A stretch of DNA of 34,510 nt from Acidimicrobiaceae bacterium (GTDB lineage: Bacteria; Actinomycetota; Acidimicrobiia; Acidimicrobiales; RAAP-2). The DNA lies in NCBI GenBank assembly GCA_027306525.1, contig DAHUZM010000004.1, positions 1-34,510 of the forward strand, written 5' to 3'. The notes under the pieces were generated by a model. It made no database searches and was not told the origin of the DNA. It saw only the letters and a list, made by a program, of their open reading frames with translations. This document shows, one piece after another, positions 7,295 through 15,582 of the stretch (its first letter is position 1; every line of letters starts with the position of its first letter). A program made the translations under genes and the position numbers.

Positions 7295-8620
7295 TCAGGC
7301 GTTCTTCGGCAGCTCGGAGAACTTGGCGGTGCGGTCGTTGTTCGGTTCCTTGGGGAGGCCGAGCACCCGCTCGCCGATGATGTTGCGCTGGATCTGGTCG
7401 GTGCCACCGTAGATGGGCGGGGCCTGCGCGTAGAGGGCCATCCCGCTCACCCCCGAGACCAACCCGGCGTGAGGGAGGTCCTCGAGCGGGCCGGCCTGCT
7501 CTGCGTTGTAGGCGTGCAGCGTTCCCGCCGGTCCGGCGATCGCCAGGCCGAGGTCCCGAGAGAGGCGCATCATGTCGCTCATCGCCAGCTTGGCGATGTT
7601 GGGCAGCCCGGGGATGTCGCGCCCCGCGGCACGCGCCGCCTTCCGGCGCTCGGTGGTGTAGCGCCCGAGCTCACCCAGGGTGTGCAGCTTTGCCAGCCCC
7701 TGGCGGATGACGGGGTCCTTGTCCTTACCGGTCTCGCGCGCGAGCGCGACGAGCATGGTCGTGCCCATCGGCTGCAAGATCGCCTCCTCCCCACCGCCGC
7801 GGGGCCGACGCGGACCGACGAAGTCCCCCGCGCGACGCTCGAGGTGGCCAGCGATCGTCCCCGGCATCGCCGCCGTGCCGCCCGCGCCGCCGCCGCCTGC
7901 GCCGAGCCCCGAGCGCTCGAAGGCGAGGGTCGTGTTGGCGATGGCCCAGCCGTTGTTGACGTCCCCGATGACGTCGTCGGCCGGCACGCGGGCGTCGGTG
8001 ATGAAGACCTCGTTGAAGAGGGCGTTGCCGGTCATCTCGCGCAGCGGGCGCACCTCGACCCCGGGCTGGTGCATGTCGAGGGCCATCCACGAGATCCCCT
8101 GGTGCTTGGGCACCTCGGGGTCGGTCCGGGCGAGGAGCATCCCCATGTCGGCCATCTGACCGAGGGAGGTCCAGACCTTCTGACCGTTGATGATCCACTC
8201 CTCGCCGTCCTTCAGGGCCCGCGTCGTGAGCCCGGCGAGGTCGGAACCCGCGCCGGGCTCGCTGAAGAGCTGGCACCAGCCCCGCTGGCCGGTGACGATG
8301 TCACGCACGAAGCGGTCGATCTGCTCCTGGGTGCCGTGGGTGGCGATCGTGGGTGCCGCCAGCAGCAGGCCGAGGCCCCCCGGCGGGCCGAGCGCGCCAA
8401 AGGCGGCGATCTCGCGGGAGACCGCTAGCGCGTCCGAGCGCGAGAGGTCCCGGCCATAGGCGTGCTTGGGGAGCGTGGGCGCCGCCCACCCGGCGAGCCC
8501 GAGCCGCTCCCACCACTGCGCCACCGTCAACTCCGGATCCCAGTTGTCCCGGAGCCAGTCCCGGATCTCCTCGACGATGTCGATCGAGGTGCCGTGCTGT
8601 GCGTCTTCGAGCTTGGTCAT
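7295..8620 (-). CDS. acyl-CoA dehydrogenase
   Basis: A 441-residue FAD-dependent acyl-CoA dehydrogenase (FadE/Acad family) that would oxidise an acyl-CoA thioester to the 2-enoyl-CoA, passing electrons to ETF. Signatures are CQLFSEPGAGSDLAGL and INGQKVWTSLGQMADMGMLLARTDP in the middle domain and IYGGTDQIQRNIIGERVLGLP near the C-terminus. The residue in the position of the medium-chain enzyme's catalytic Glu (YEGT) is Gly (YGGT), as in long-chain and isovaleryl enzymes, whose base lies elsewhere. There is a Gly-rich loop (GAGGGGAGGTAA) in the middle. The ATG has AAGGGACG upstream. It is a single gene, divergent from the kinase fusion, so substrate cannot be inferred from context. Confidence 0.92.
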   Translation of the reverse strand: MTKLEDAQHGTSIDIVEEIRDWLRDNWDPELTVAQWWERLGLAGWAAPTLPKHAYGRDLSRSDALAVSREIAAFGALGPPGGLGLLLAAPTIATHGTQEQIDRFVRDIVTGQRGWCQLFSEPGAGSDLAGLTTRALKDGEEWIINGQKVWTSLGQMADMGMLLARTDPEVPKHQGISWMALDMHQPGVEVRPLREMTGNALFNEVFITDARVPADDVIGDVNNGWAIANTTLAFERSGLGAGGGGAGGTAAMPGTIAGHLERRAGDFVGPRRPRGGGEEAILQPMGTTMLVALARETGKDKDPVIRQGLAKLHTLGELGRYTTERRKAARAAGRDIPGLPNIAKLAMSDMMRLSRDLGLAIAGPAGTLHAYNAEQAGPLEDLPHAGLVSGVSGMALYAQAPPIYGGTDQIQRNIIGERVLGLPKEPNNDRTAKFSELPKNA

Positions 8621-8824
8621 GGTCGGCGTCCCTTCGGACCGTGCGACTCGAGCACGCTGGCCCGGCCACGCGCGCTCTTGCTGGAAGACCCAGCCTAGCC
8701 AATCCCCTGGCCGCTTCTCCCACCCGGTGCCGGGCGGAACCTCCTGGTCAATGGCCGGGACTCTCCGCTCGGGCCGGGCGCGGCCCTATGGTCTCGCAGT
8801 GCGCGAGCGACACCTCGCCCCCTC

Positions 8825-9844
8825 GTGAGCGGCCCCGTGCGCGAACGGGTCGTCGGCAGGATCGCCGACCATCTCGCCGCTCGCCGCCCGAGCCACCCGC
8901 TGCGCGTCGCCCTCGACGGGATCAGCGCAGCGGGGAAGACCACGCTCGCCGCCGACCTGGCGTCAGCGCTCGTGGCCCGGGGCCGCCCGACGGTGCGGGT
9001 GTCGATGGACGGGTTCCACCACCCCCGAGCACGGCGATACCGGCGGGGCCGGGAATCCGCCGAGGGCTACTACCGCGATGCCTACGACCTCGAGGCCTTC
9101 GCCCGCCTCGTGCTCGAGCCCCTCGGGCCGGGTGGCGACCGGCGCTATGCGAGGGCGATCTTGGACCTCGATCGCGACGAGGCGGTCGAGGCGTGGGCCG
9201 AGGCCGACCCCGACGCGGTGGTCCTCGTCGACGGCACCTTCCTGCAGCGCAGCGAGCTGTCCGGCCGCTTCGACGAGGTGATCTTCGTCGACGCCCCCTA
9301 CGAGCTGGCCAGGGCGCGCGGCACGCTACGGGACGCCGAACGCTTGGGCGGGATCGAGGAGGCCGGGCGGCTCTTCGACGCCCGCTATCACGCCGCGTCG
9401 CGCCTGTACGTCTCGGAGGTGGGGCCGCGGTCCTCGGCGACGATCGTCGTGGCGAACGATGACCCCGACGAGCCGTTCGTGGAGCGGATCGGCGGCGCCG
9501 AGGACGCCAGCGTCGTGCTCTTCTCCTACGGCACCCTACGTCGAGCCGAGGTGCAGCTGGCGAGCTTCGGACGGCGCCTCGAGGGGCAGGGCGACACGCT
9601 CCTCGGTTTCGCCACCGAGTGGGTGTCGATCACCGACCCCGGGGTCGTCGCTGCGAGCGGCGCGGCGCGCCACCCGATCGTGCGCCACACGGGCTGCGCC
9701 GACGACGCCGTCGAGGGGAGCCGCTTCGCCATCGGACCCCGCGACCTCGCAGCGGCCGACCGCTACGAGGTCGACGACTACCGGCGCATCGTGGTCACCC
9801 TCGGCTCGGGCACCGAGGCCTGGGTCTACGTCTCGAAGCGATGA
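8825..9844 (+). CDS. uridine-kinase-like / gamma-glutamylcyclotransferase-like fusion
   Basis: A 339-residue two-domain protein. Residues 1-220 are a P-loop kinase of the uridine kinase / phosphoribulokinase group, with Walker A DGISAAGKTT at 31-40, SMDGFHHPR at 60-68, YYRDAYDLE, and the Asp-containing strand VVLVDGTFLQR at 132-142. Residues 229-339 are an AIG2/GGCT-like fold, opening with FSYGTLRRAEVQ (the YGTLR substrate loop at 235-239) and closing with RYEVDDYRRIVVTL, whose Glu315 fits the catalytic acid of the family. The kinase half may act on a nucleoside or other small alcohol. The GGCT half would act on, or bind, gamma-glutamyl groups. The start is a GTG at 8825. Both domain calls are firm; why they are joined is unknown. 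Confidence 0.85.
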   Translation: MSGPVRERVVGRIADHLAARRPSHPLRVALDGISAAGKTTLAADLASALVARGRPTVRVSMDGFHHPRARRYRRGRESAEGYYRDAYDLEAFARLVLEPLGPGGDRRYARAILDLDRDEAVEAWAEADPDAVVLVDGTFLQRSELSGRFDEVIFVDAPYELARARGTLRDAERLGGIEEAGRLFDARYHAASRLYVSEVGPRSSATIVVANDDPDEPFVERIGGAEDASVVLFSYGTLRRAEVQLASFGRRLEGQGDTLLGFATEWVSITDPGVVAASGAARHPIVRHTGCADDAVEGSRFAIGPRDLAAADRYEVDDYRRIVVTLGSGTEAWVYVSKR

Positions 9845-9899
9845 GCAGCACGGGGTCGCCAAGTTGGTCGGCGCCGGCCGCTGCGGCAAGGATGGGCCC

Positions 9900-10196
9900 A
9901 TGATCCTCGAGCACGTGGTCCTCGACGTCCGGGCGGGCGCCGCCGACGAGTTCGAAGCCGCCTTCAAGGAGGCCCAGTCGATCGTCGCGGGGTCGCCGGG
10001 ATTCGTGTCGCTTCGCCTCGAGCGGTGCATCGAGCAGGCGGACCGCTACCTGCTCTTGGTCGAGTGGGAGTCCGTCGCAGCGCACGAGGAGGGGTTCCGC
10101 AAGTCGCCGGCGTTCGAGGACTGGCGACGGCTCCTCCACCACTTCTACCCCCAGCCGCCCTCGGTCCAGCACTTCGAGACCGTCCTCACGCGCTGA
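9900..10196 (+). CDS. antibiotic biosynthesis monooxygenase (ABM)-fold protein
   Basis: A 98-residue dimeric alpha-beta-barrel-type protein. ILEHVVLDVRAGAADEFEAAFKE, SPGFVSLRLERCIEQADRYLLLVEWES and FRKSPAFEDWRRLLHHFY give the beta-alpha-beta pattern of the ABM family, which includes small oxygenases and stress proteins. The heme-binding Asn of MhuD-like members is replaced, so this is not a second MhuD. The ATG at 9900 follows the end of the fusion gene by 55 bases, so it may be read from the same transcript. Its last 11 bases overlap the end of the convergent zur gene. Substrate unknown. Confidence 0.82.
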   Translation: MILEHVVLDVRAGAADEFEAAFKEAQSIVAGSPGFVSLRLERCIEQADRYLLLVEWESVAAHEEGFRKSPAFEDWRRLLHHFYPQPPSVQHFETVLTR

Positions 10197-10617
10197 GCTC
10201 GGGGGCCGAGCACTCCGCGCACAGGCCGGTGATCTCGACCACGTGGTCGAGATCTGAGAATCCGTGCTCCTCGCCCAGCCGACGCGCGAGCGCCTCGAGC
10301 TCGGGGGCGTCGAGTTCCACCGTCCGCCCGCATCGCCGGCAGACCAGGTGATGGTGGTGCACCGGCGACCCGCATCGCCGATAGAGGGCTTCCCCGCTCT
10401 CGGCGCGCAGGCTGTCGATCTCCCCCGCGGCGGCCAGTGCGCGCAGCTGGCTGTAGACCGTGGCGAGGCCGATGCGCTCGCCGGCGGCCCGAAGGCGCGC
10501 GTGGAGGTCCTGGGCGCTCGTGAACTCGTCGGTGCGATCGAGAAGGCTCGCCACCGCACGCTTCTGGCGGGTCTCGCGCGCCCGGGGACGGGACGCCTCG
10601 GTCGATGGGCCGGCCAC
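10186..10617 (-). CDS. zur: Fur-family zinc uptake regulator (Zur)
   Basis: A 143-residue metal-dependent repressor. The N-terminal winged helix contains TRQKRAVASLLDRTDEFTSA and RIGLATVYSQLRALAAAGEID. The dimerisation domain carries the His run VHHHHLVCRRCG (H87-H90, C93, C96) and the second Cys pair CAEC (C133, C136), which form the structural zinc site, with H118 and H125 as further ligands. The phrase order GE-YRRC-HHHHLVCR-CG-HGFSD-EI-G-C-C follows mycobacterial Zur as I recall it, rather than FurA or peroxide-sensing PerR. With zinc bound it would repress zinc uptake and zinc-free ribosomal protein genes, none of which lie nearby. The start is GTG at 10617 with a -10-like box seven bases away. 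Confidence 0.88.
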   Translation of the reverse strand: MAGPSTEASRPRARETRQKRAVASLLDRTDEFTSAQDLHARLRAAGERIGLATVYSQLRALAAAGEIDSLRAESGEALYRRCGSPVHHHHLVCRRCGRTVELDAPELEALARRLGEEHGFSDLDHVVEITGLCAECSAPELSA

Positions 10618-10624
10618 CTAGGGC

Positions 10625-10630
10625 AATCTA
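10625..10630 (-). promoter_or_regulatory. -10-like box, leaderless zur start
   Basis: On the minus strand TAGATT is followed by seven bases (GCCCTAG) and the GTG start of zur at 10617. No ribosome-binding site fits in the gap, which favours a leaderless transcript. Confidence 0.45.
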
Positions 10631-10712
10631 CCCACCGCTGGCCCACGGGCCGCCGCCCTCGGCCCCCTCGAAGGGTCGCCACCAGGGCCTTTGTCGGACC
10701 CGGCGGCGCCGG

Positions 10713-12356
10713 TCAGATCGGCTTCCCCGCCTTGCACCAGGCGTTGGCGGGCACCCCCGCGCAGGGGTTGGGCATCGTTGCCAGCTTGGGGAGCGGGTGC
10801 ATCACGACGCCCGTGAAGGCCGGGTAGTGATCGCTCGGCGCGCACGCGCCGAATCCGGTGTCGCAGAGGACCTGGCCCAGGAGCGTCGAGTTCGTGTTCG
10901 GCCCCTTGGTGCGCACGCCGCACTTGGCCTGGGTGGACTCGAGGTTTGCCGGCACGCTCCCCTGCGGGGCGATGTTGTGCCTGAAGCAGTTCTGCGGCTC
11001 GTTGCCCCCGAGCGTGAGCTCGCCAAAGTCGGCGTTCGTCGGGTTGGCGAAGAAGCCGTCGTTGCTGAACGTGTTGTGGATGAGCGCATTGCCCTTGGGG
11101 TCATAGACGCACCCCAAGCCGGTCAGCTGCATGCCTCCGGTCTTCGTGCAGCTCTGGCCGAGGATCGGCGGATTCTCGTCGGGATAGGGCACAAAGAGGA
11201 TGCCCCATGCGCCGTTGTTGGCGAACCGGTTGTTCATGACGGTGTCGTTGTTACCGCCCGAGAGCGTCATGCCGGTCCCGGTGGGTCCGTTGCTCGCCGA
11301 GCCCGCCTGGGGGACGTTCGGGTTGTTGTTGTTGTGGAAGTAGTTGTCCATCGCGACCCAGCACGAGTGGGTGTGGGTGATGGGACTGATCTTGCCGTGG
11401 GGGCAGGCCCCGTTCTGGGGGGCCGGCGGGTCGGCGTCGATCTGGGTGTTGGTGTCGAACCCGTCCTTGTTGTTGTCGAACTGGGAGTGCTCGATGAGCA
11501 GTGGTCCCCCGGAGTTCGTTCCCGAGTAGCCGAGCGCGCTGTACTCCATCCAGGCGTGGTTGACGACGACGTCGCACACCTGCTGGCAGCCACCGATGTA
11601 CATGCCCGAGTCGTTGAAGTTGCTCCCGTAGATCTGGTTCCAGGTCCCCCCCGAGGCGCTCGAGGAGAAGATCCCATAGGTGGCGGCGGTGGACTCGGCG
11701 TTGGCCACCGTGCCGTCGGGGCCGAAGAAGGTCGAGGTCGCCGTCAGGTAGGTGCCCTTGTAGTTGTGCAACCCGATGATCCCGGTGCCCTCGCCACCGT
11801 TCCACCAGATCTGGTTGCCCGAGGCGCCCGATCCGGAGAGGAAGTTGCAGACGGTCAGGTTCTCGATGCTGACGCCGTTGGCCTCCCACACGACGATGCC
11901 GTTGCGACCGAGCGGGGCGCCCGTTGTGCTCCCCGGCGATGGGGGACCGAAGTCCTGCCACTGGGGCGCGCTGTCGCAGGGCTTGGGCGCGCCGGCCTTC
12001 GTGCCGTCGACGATCACGCTGTTACGGTTCATGCCGCGCAGGTGCAGGTTGGCCTTGGAGATGAGCACCCCGCCGAAATTGCCGTGCTTCTGGTCGTAGG
12101 CGGTGGTGACCCATCCCGACTCGTCGTCGTTCTCGTGGTAGTCACCCGGCCCGATCAGGATCCAGTCACCGGGCTTGGCCGCGTTGACCGCCGCCTGGAT
12201 GCTCGAGAACTGGCCACGCTTCGCGTGGAACGACCCGACCAGCAAGACACGCGGGTTGGCCGCAGCCGACGCCGTGACGCTCGGAGCGACGAGGGTCGTC
12301 GTGCCCAGTGCCGTCCCGAGCACCACCGCACCCATCCACTTGCGCGCTCTTCCCAT
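10713..12356 (-). CDS. secreted right-handed parallel beta-helix protein
   Basis: A 547-residue exported protein. A signal peptide is clear: basic MGRARKWMG, a hydrophobic core VVLGTALGTTTLV, and an ASAAANP-type cleavage site near residues 31-34. The mature part starts with FSSIQAAVNAAKPGDWILIGPGDYHE, the usual entry to a pectate-lyase/NosD-type beta-helix. It then has Asn-rich rungs (NGIVVWEANGVSIENLTVCNF, NDTVMNNRFANNGAWGILF) and several Cys residues that could form disulfides outside the cell. No lyase catalytic set can be assigned, so it may be an enzyme on polysaccharide or a structural surface protein. An adjacent GTG at 12359 is an alternative start. A plus-strand frame over the whole gene is a shadow. 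Confidence 0.85.
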   Translation of the reverse strand: MGRARKWMGAVVLGTALGTTTLVAPSVTASAAANPRVLLVGSFHAKRGQFSSIQAAVNAAKPGDWILIGPGDYHENDDESGWVTTAYDQKHGNFGGVLISKANLHLRGMNRNSVIVDGTKAGAPKPCDSAPQWQDFGPPSPGSTTGAPLGRNGIVVWEANGVSIENLTVCNFLSGSGASGNQIWWNGGEGTGIIGLHNYKGTYLTATSTFFGPDGTVANAESTAATYGIFSSSASGGTWNQIYGSNFNDSGMYIGGCQQVCDVVVNHAWMEYSALGYSGTNSGGPLLIEHSQFDNNKDGFDTNTQIDADPPAPQNGACPHGKISPITHTHSCWVAMDNYFHNNNNPNVPQAGSASNGPTGTGMTLSGGNNDTVMNNRFANNGAWGILFVPYPDENPPILGQSCTKTGGMQLTGLGCVYDPKGNALIHNTFSNDGFFANPTNADFGELTLGGNEPQNCFRHNIAPQGSVPANLESTQAKCGVRTKGPNTNSTLLGQVLCDTGFGACAPSDHYPAFTGVVMHPLPKLATMPNPCAGVPANAWCKAGKPI

Positions 12357-12427
12357 CACCAACCCCCGCGGATCGCCTGCCGACCCTACCGAGCGGCCCG
12401 GGGCACCGCCATGTGGCGCCGGCTTAC

Positions 12428-13402
12428 TCAGCGTTCGGCGACGATGACATCGGCGAGCGGCGAGCCCGCCGGGAGCCTGGTCCTGCGGCCCCGCCATCCG
12501 CTCCGAGCGAGCGCCTCGGAGAAATAGTTCTCGTCGAACCCGAGCTCGAGCCACCCGTGGGTGCGCGTCGACCACAGCGAGTAGCCGTCCAGACGAAGGC
12601 CCCAGGGGTAGGCGAGCGGTTGGATCGGCTCTCCGGCCCACAGCACCCGGCCCCCGGGCCGCACGACGCGGCCGAGCTTGGCCAGCATCGCCATGTGGTC
12701 CGCGCAGTGGTGGAACGACTCGTAGAAGATGGCGGCGTCGAATGGCGTGCTGGGCTCGAACTCGAGCATGCCCCCGTGCACGACGTGCAGGCGCTCGGGC
12801 TGCCTGCTGCGTCGCTCCGTCAGCGTGCAGAATCGCTCCTCAACCTCGACCGCGGTCATCTCAAAGCCCATCTGGGTGAGGTCGTTGGTGAGGTTGCCCC
12901 ATCCGGATCCGAACTCGACGAGCCTGGCCGGCGGGGAGATCCCGAGCGTCGAGATGATGAACCCCCGCGCGACGAGCTCCTCGCCCACCACCGTCGTCGA
13001 ACCCGTCGAGTAGGGGTAGGGGGCGCCGACCGCCTCCTCCAGGTCGAACGGGCTGGCCTCGTTGGCGATCGAGTACTCGGCACGCCCCGACACCCTGTGA
13101 TAGAGGTCCCAGACCCAAGACTCGTACTCGCTCGAGAACGGGTCCTCCGGGTGGTCCTCGGGCACGGCCAAGGTGATCCCCCGCAGGTACTCGCGTGCCG
13201 CGTCCTCGGAGACGGCGAAGAGTCGTGCCGCCTCTTCGAGCTCGCGATCGAGATCGTCGAGCGTGACGACCCGCGACGGGCGATGCCCCCGCATCGCGCG
13301 GATCCGATCGACGACGGGCGCTGGCAGGGCGCGGGCGACGGAGCGTCGCATGCGTGCTGCGGGGCCGAGGGGGACCGAGAGCGCTCCAGGGGACGGACGC
13401 AT
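12428..13402 (-). CDS. SAM-dependent class I methyltransferase
   Basis: A 324-residue methyltransferase with an N-terminal helical region (residues 40-130) and a Rossmann-type catalytic domain. The SAM-binding motif I is LVEFGSGWGNLTNDL, followed by motif-II-like MTAVEVEERFC, the strand AAIFYESFHHCADH and VVRPGGRVLWAGEPIQP. FESFHHC is typical of small-molecule or sugar methyltransferases rather than DNA enzymes. The open frame extends far upstream, but that part overlaps the FtsH-like gene on the other strand. I chose the ATG at 13402; an ATG at 13351 is also possible and neither has a strong ribosome-binding site. It lies 71 bases upstream of the beta-helix gene on the same strand, so the two may be transcribed together. 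Substrate unknown. Confidence 0.8.
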   Translation of the reverse strand: MRPSPGALSVPLGPAARMRRSVARALPAPVVDRIRAMRGHRPSRVVTLDDLDRELEEAARLFAVSEDAAREYLRGITLAVPEDHPEDPFSSEYESWVWDLYHRVSGRAEYSIANEASPFDLEEAVGAPYPYSTGSTTVVGEELVARGFIISTLGISPPARLVEFGSGWGNLTNDLTQMGFEMTAVEVEERFCTLTERRSRQPERLHVVHGGMLEFEPSTPFDAAIFYESFHHCADHMAMLAKLGRVVRPGGRVLWAGEPIQPLAYPWGLRLDGYSLWSTRTHGWLELGFDENYFSEALARSGWRGRRTRLPAGSPLADVIVAER

Positions 13403-13548
13403 CGGAGCAGCCCACCATGAACCCGGGCCCGCCCGCAACGGCGTCCCGACTCGAGACCGCTGGGACGCGGGCGTCGTGAAATTCCACTTTCCCTGGTGAC
13501 AAGCCGTGTGGGACGCTAGTGAGACGTAGTGCGGTGCACACTGCCTGT

Positions 13549-13672
13549 GGTGCCTCTCGGGGAACCGCAGGCACCAGGGGCGGAGCGTTGATCCGTCAGG
13601 CACAGATGGTCGCCTGGCTGACGGGGAGCGAGTGGCGAAACCGACGCCCTTTCGGACTGTCGAACCGAAAGG
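13549..13672 (+). promoter_or_regulatory. structured 5' leader hiding the FtsH-like gene's RBS
   Basis: Three perfect-stem hairpins follow each other just before the FtsH-like gene: GGTGCCT 13549-13555 with AGGCACC 13569-13575; CCGTCAG 13593-13599 with CTGACGG 13618-13624; and CCTTTCGG 13648-13655 with CCGAAAGG 13665-13672. The last stem includes most of the AAAGGA that serves the GTG at 13679, so translation should be low unless the stem opens. This is the layout of a cis-regulatory RNA such as a riboswitch, thermosensor or protein-bound leader. I could not match a known family. The pairings are seen directly; the regulation is inferred. Confidence 0.55.
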
Positions 13673-13678
13673 ACGTGT

Positions 13679-15577
13679 GTGAGCAGGGCGCACCACTCCA
13701 GCCACCAAGGTTGGGCGGAGGACGAAGCGCGACGCGCCCCCGCCGTCCCGCCGGACGCGCCGGCCGAGGCCGCCGACCAGCTCCGCGAGCGGACGCTCGA
13801 GAGGCTGACCTCCCTCGGAGCGATCCGGATGGGGGCCGACGTCGCTGCGGCGCGTGAACGTGCGCGCCAGCGCCGCCTGCTCTGGTTGGCCGTTTTCTTG
13901 GCGCCCATCGCGGCGTGGCTCCTCGTCCGGGTCCTCGTCTGGCACCGCTATTCCTTCTCGTTCCCCCACATCCCGAGCACGTTCGCCCCGTATCTGCCCG
14001 GCGTCGTGCTCCTGGTCTTGCTCGTCGTCGCCATGGTGGCATCGCTGCTCGGCGGCGGCCGGTCCCCCCACGTCTTGTTCCGGCCGAGCGAGATCGACGT
14101 GCACTTCGACGACGTCAGGGGCGCCGACGTCGTGGTCGAAGAGGTGCGCAAGACGTTGAACCTCTTCCTCGCCCACCGCACGTTCGCTGAGGAGATGGGC
14201 GGCACGCCGCGGCGGGCCATCCTCTTCGAGGGGCCGCCCGGCACCGGGAAGACCTACCTCGCGAAGGCACTCGCAGGCGAGGCCGGCGTGCCCTTCCTCT
14301 TCGTCTCGTCCTCGGCCTTCCAATCCATGTATTACGGCGCGACCAACCGGAAGATCCGCGCCTACTTCCGTGCGCTTCGTCACCACGCGCGCCGAGAGGG
14401 CGGCGCCATCGGCTTCATCGAGGAAATCGATGCCATCGGCGCCTCGCGCGCGGGCCGCGGCTTTGGCCACCGCGAGGGCATCGCCGGGGTCGTGAACGAG
14501 CTGCTGATCCAGCTCCAATCGTTCGACACCCCGACGGTGGGCACGCGGATGGTCGGCGCGCTAGTCGACTTCGCGAACCAATGGCTGCCCCGCGGTCGCC
14601 AGCTGGCCAAGCCGACCTCTCGGCCCGCCAACATGCTCGTGATCGGCGCCACCAACCGGGCCGACGACCTCGATCCGGCCCTGCTGCGGCCGGGACGCTT
14701 CGACCGCTCGATCTACTTCGATCTGCCCACGAGGGCCGGTCGGCGGGAGATCATCGACTACTACCTCGCGAAGAAGGCGCACGCCGCCGAGCTCGACGAT
14801 CCCGCCCGCCGGGAGGCGCTGGCCGGCATGACGGCCGGCTACTCACCGGTGATGATCGAGCACCTGCTCGACGAGGCACTGGTGTGGGCGCTGCGACGGG
14901 GCGCCGACGCCCTCTCGTGGCCCGACATCACCCGAGCCACGATGACGAGCGAGATCGGGCTCGCGAACGGCGCCCTGTACACCGAGGCCGAGCGGCGACT
15001 GATCGCGACCCACGAAGCGGGCCATGCCACCGTCGCCTGGCTCGTCGGTCGAGGCCGGACCCTCGATGTGCTCACCATCGTGAAGCGGAAGGAGTCGCTC
15101 GGGCTCCTGGCCCATTCGGACACCGAGGAGCGCTTCACGAGGACGCGCAGCGAGATGCTGGCGATGATCCAGATCGCGATGGGTGGAATGGCCGCCGAGG
15201 AGCTCTTCTTCGGAGAGACCTCCTCGGGCGTCGCCGGAGACCTCGCGGCAGCGACGGCGACCGCGTGTCAGATGATCGGCGTGCTCGGGATGGGCACCTC
15301 GCTCATCGTCGACAACTCGACCAGCCTGAGCGCGCCGAGCGACGTGGCGGCCAAGGTGCTGACCCACGACGACGGGCGCGCCGAGGTCGAACAGCTCTTG
15401 TCACGCTCCAAGGACGAGGCCCGATCGATGCTCAACGAGAACCGCCACGTCATCGAGGCCTTGCGCGATGCGCTGCTCGAGCGCGAGGAGCTCGTCGGGC
15501 CCGAGATCACCGCCGTGATCAGCGCGGCGCGCCCCGACGCCCTGCGTCCCCCGATGACCGAGCGGCTCGGGGTCTAG
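13679..15577 (+). CDS. divergent FtsH-like membrane AAA+ zinc protease
   Basis: A 632-residue membrane-anchored ATP-dependent protease. Two membrane helices at about 68-88 and 104-125 frame a short external loop, followed by an AAA+ module. That module has Walker A GPPGTGKT 185-192, Walker B GFIEEID 245-251, sensor ATN 324-326, and Arg-finger region RPGRFDR 337-343. The M41 peptidase domain has the zinc motif HEAGH 445-449 and third ligand D521 in SSGVAGD. Features unlike housekeeping FtsH are the pore loop SMYYG instead of the usual MFVG, an extra 35 or so residues around 283-317 after the second region of homology, a shortened periplasmic loop, and a charged N-terminal extension. It is probably an extra FtsH paralogue with its own substrates. 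The GTG start follows AAAGGA held in a hairpin. Confidence 0.88.
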   Translation: MSRAHHSSHQGWAEDEARRAPAVPPDAPAEAADQLRERTLERLTSLGAIRMGADVAAARERARQRRLLWLAVFLAPIAAWLLVRVLVWHRYSFSFPHIPSTFAPYLPGVVLLVLLVVAMVASLLGGGRSPHVLFRPSEIDVHFDDVRGADVVVEEVRKTLNLFLAHRTFAEEMGGTPRRAILFEGPPGTGKTYLAKALAGEAGVPFLFVSSSAFQSMYYGATNRKIRAYFRALRHHARREGGAIGFIEEIDAIGASRAGRGFGHREGIAGVVNELLIQLQSFDTPTVGTRMVGALVDFANQWLPRGRQLAKPTSRPANMLVIGATNRADDLDPALLRPGRFDRSIYFDLPTRAGRREIIDYYLAKKAHAAELDDPARREALAGMTAGYSPVMIEHLLDEALVWALRRGADALSWPDITRATMTSEIGLANGALYTEAERRLIATHEAGHATVAWLVGRGRTLDVLTIVKRKESLGLLAHSDTEERFTRTRSEMLAMIQIAMGGMAAEELFFGETSSGVAGDLAAATATACQMIGVLGMGTSLIVDNSTSLSAPSDVAAKVLTHDDGRAEVEQLLSRSKDEARSMLNENRHVIEALRDALLEREELVGPEITAVISAARPDALRPPMTERLGV

Positions 15578-15582
15578 GCCGC

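Noticed and set aside
10605-12527. 640-residue plus-strand open frame over the beta-helix gene
   Set aside because: The minus strand gives a coherent secreted beta-helix protein with signal peptide; the plus-strand translation is a Val/Gly/Arg-rich mirror with no family signature.
13500-13678. ydaO (c-di-AMP) riboswitch before the FtsH-like gene
   Set aside because: Short similar phrases exist, but the conserved CAGCTAACC-type 3' core is missing and the stems do not follow that fold.
13403-14518. N-terminal extension of the methyltransferase frame
   Set aside because: It is antisense to the FtsH-like gene and its leader and contains no recognisable domain.
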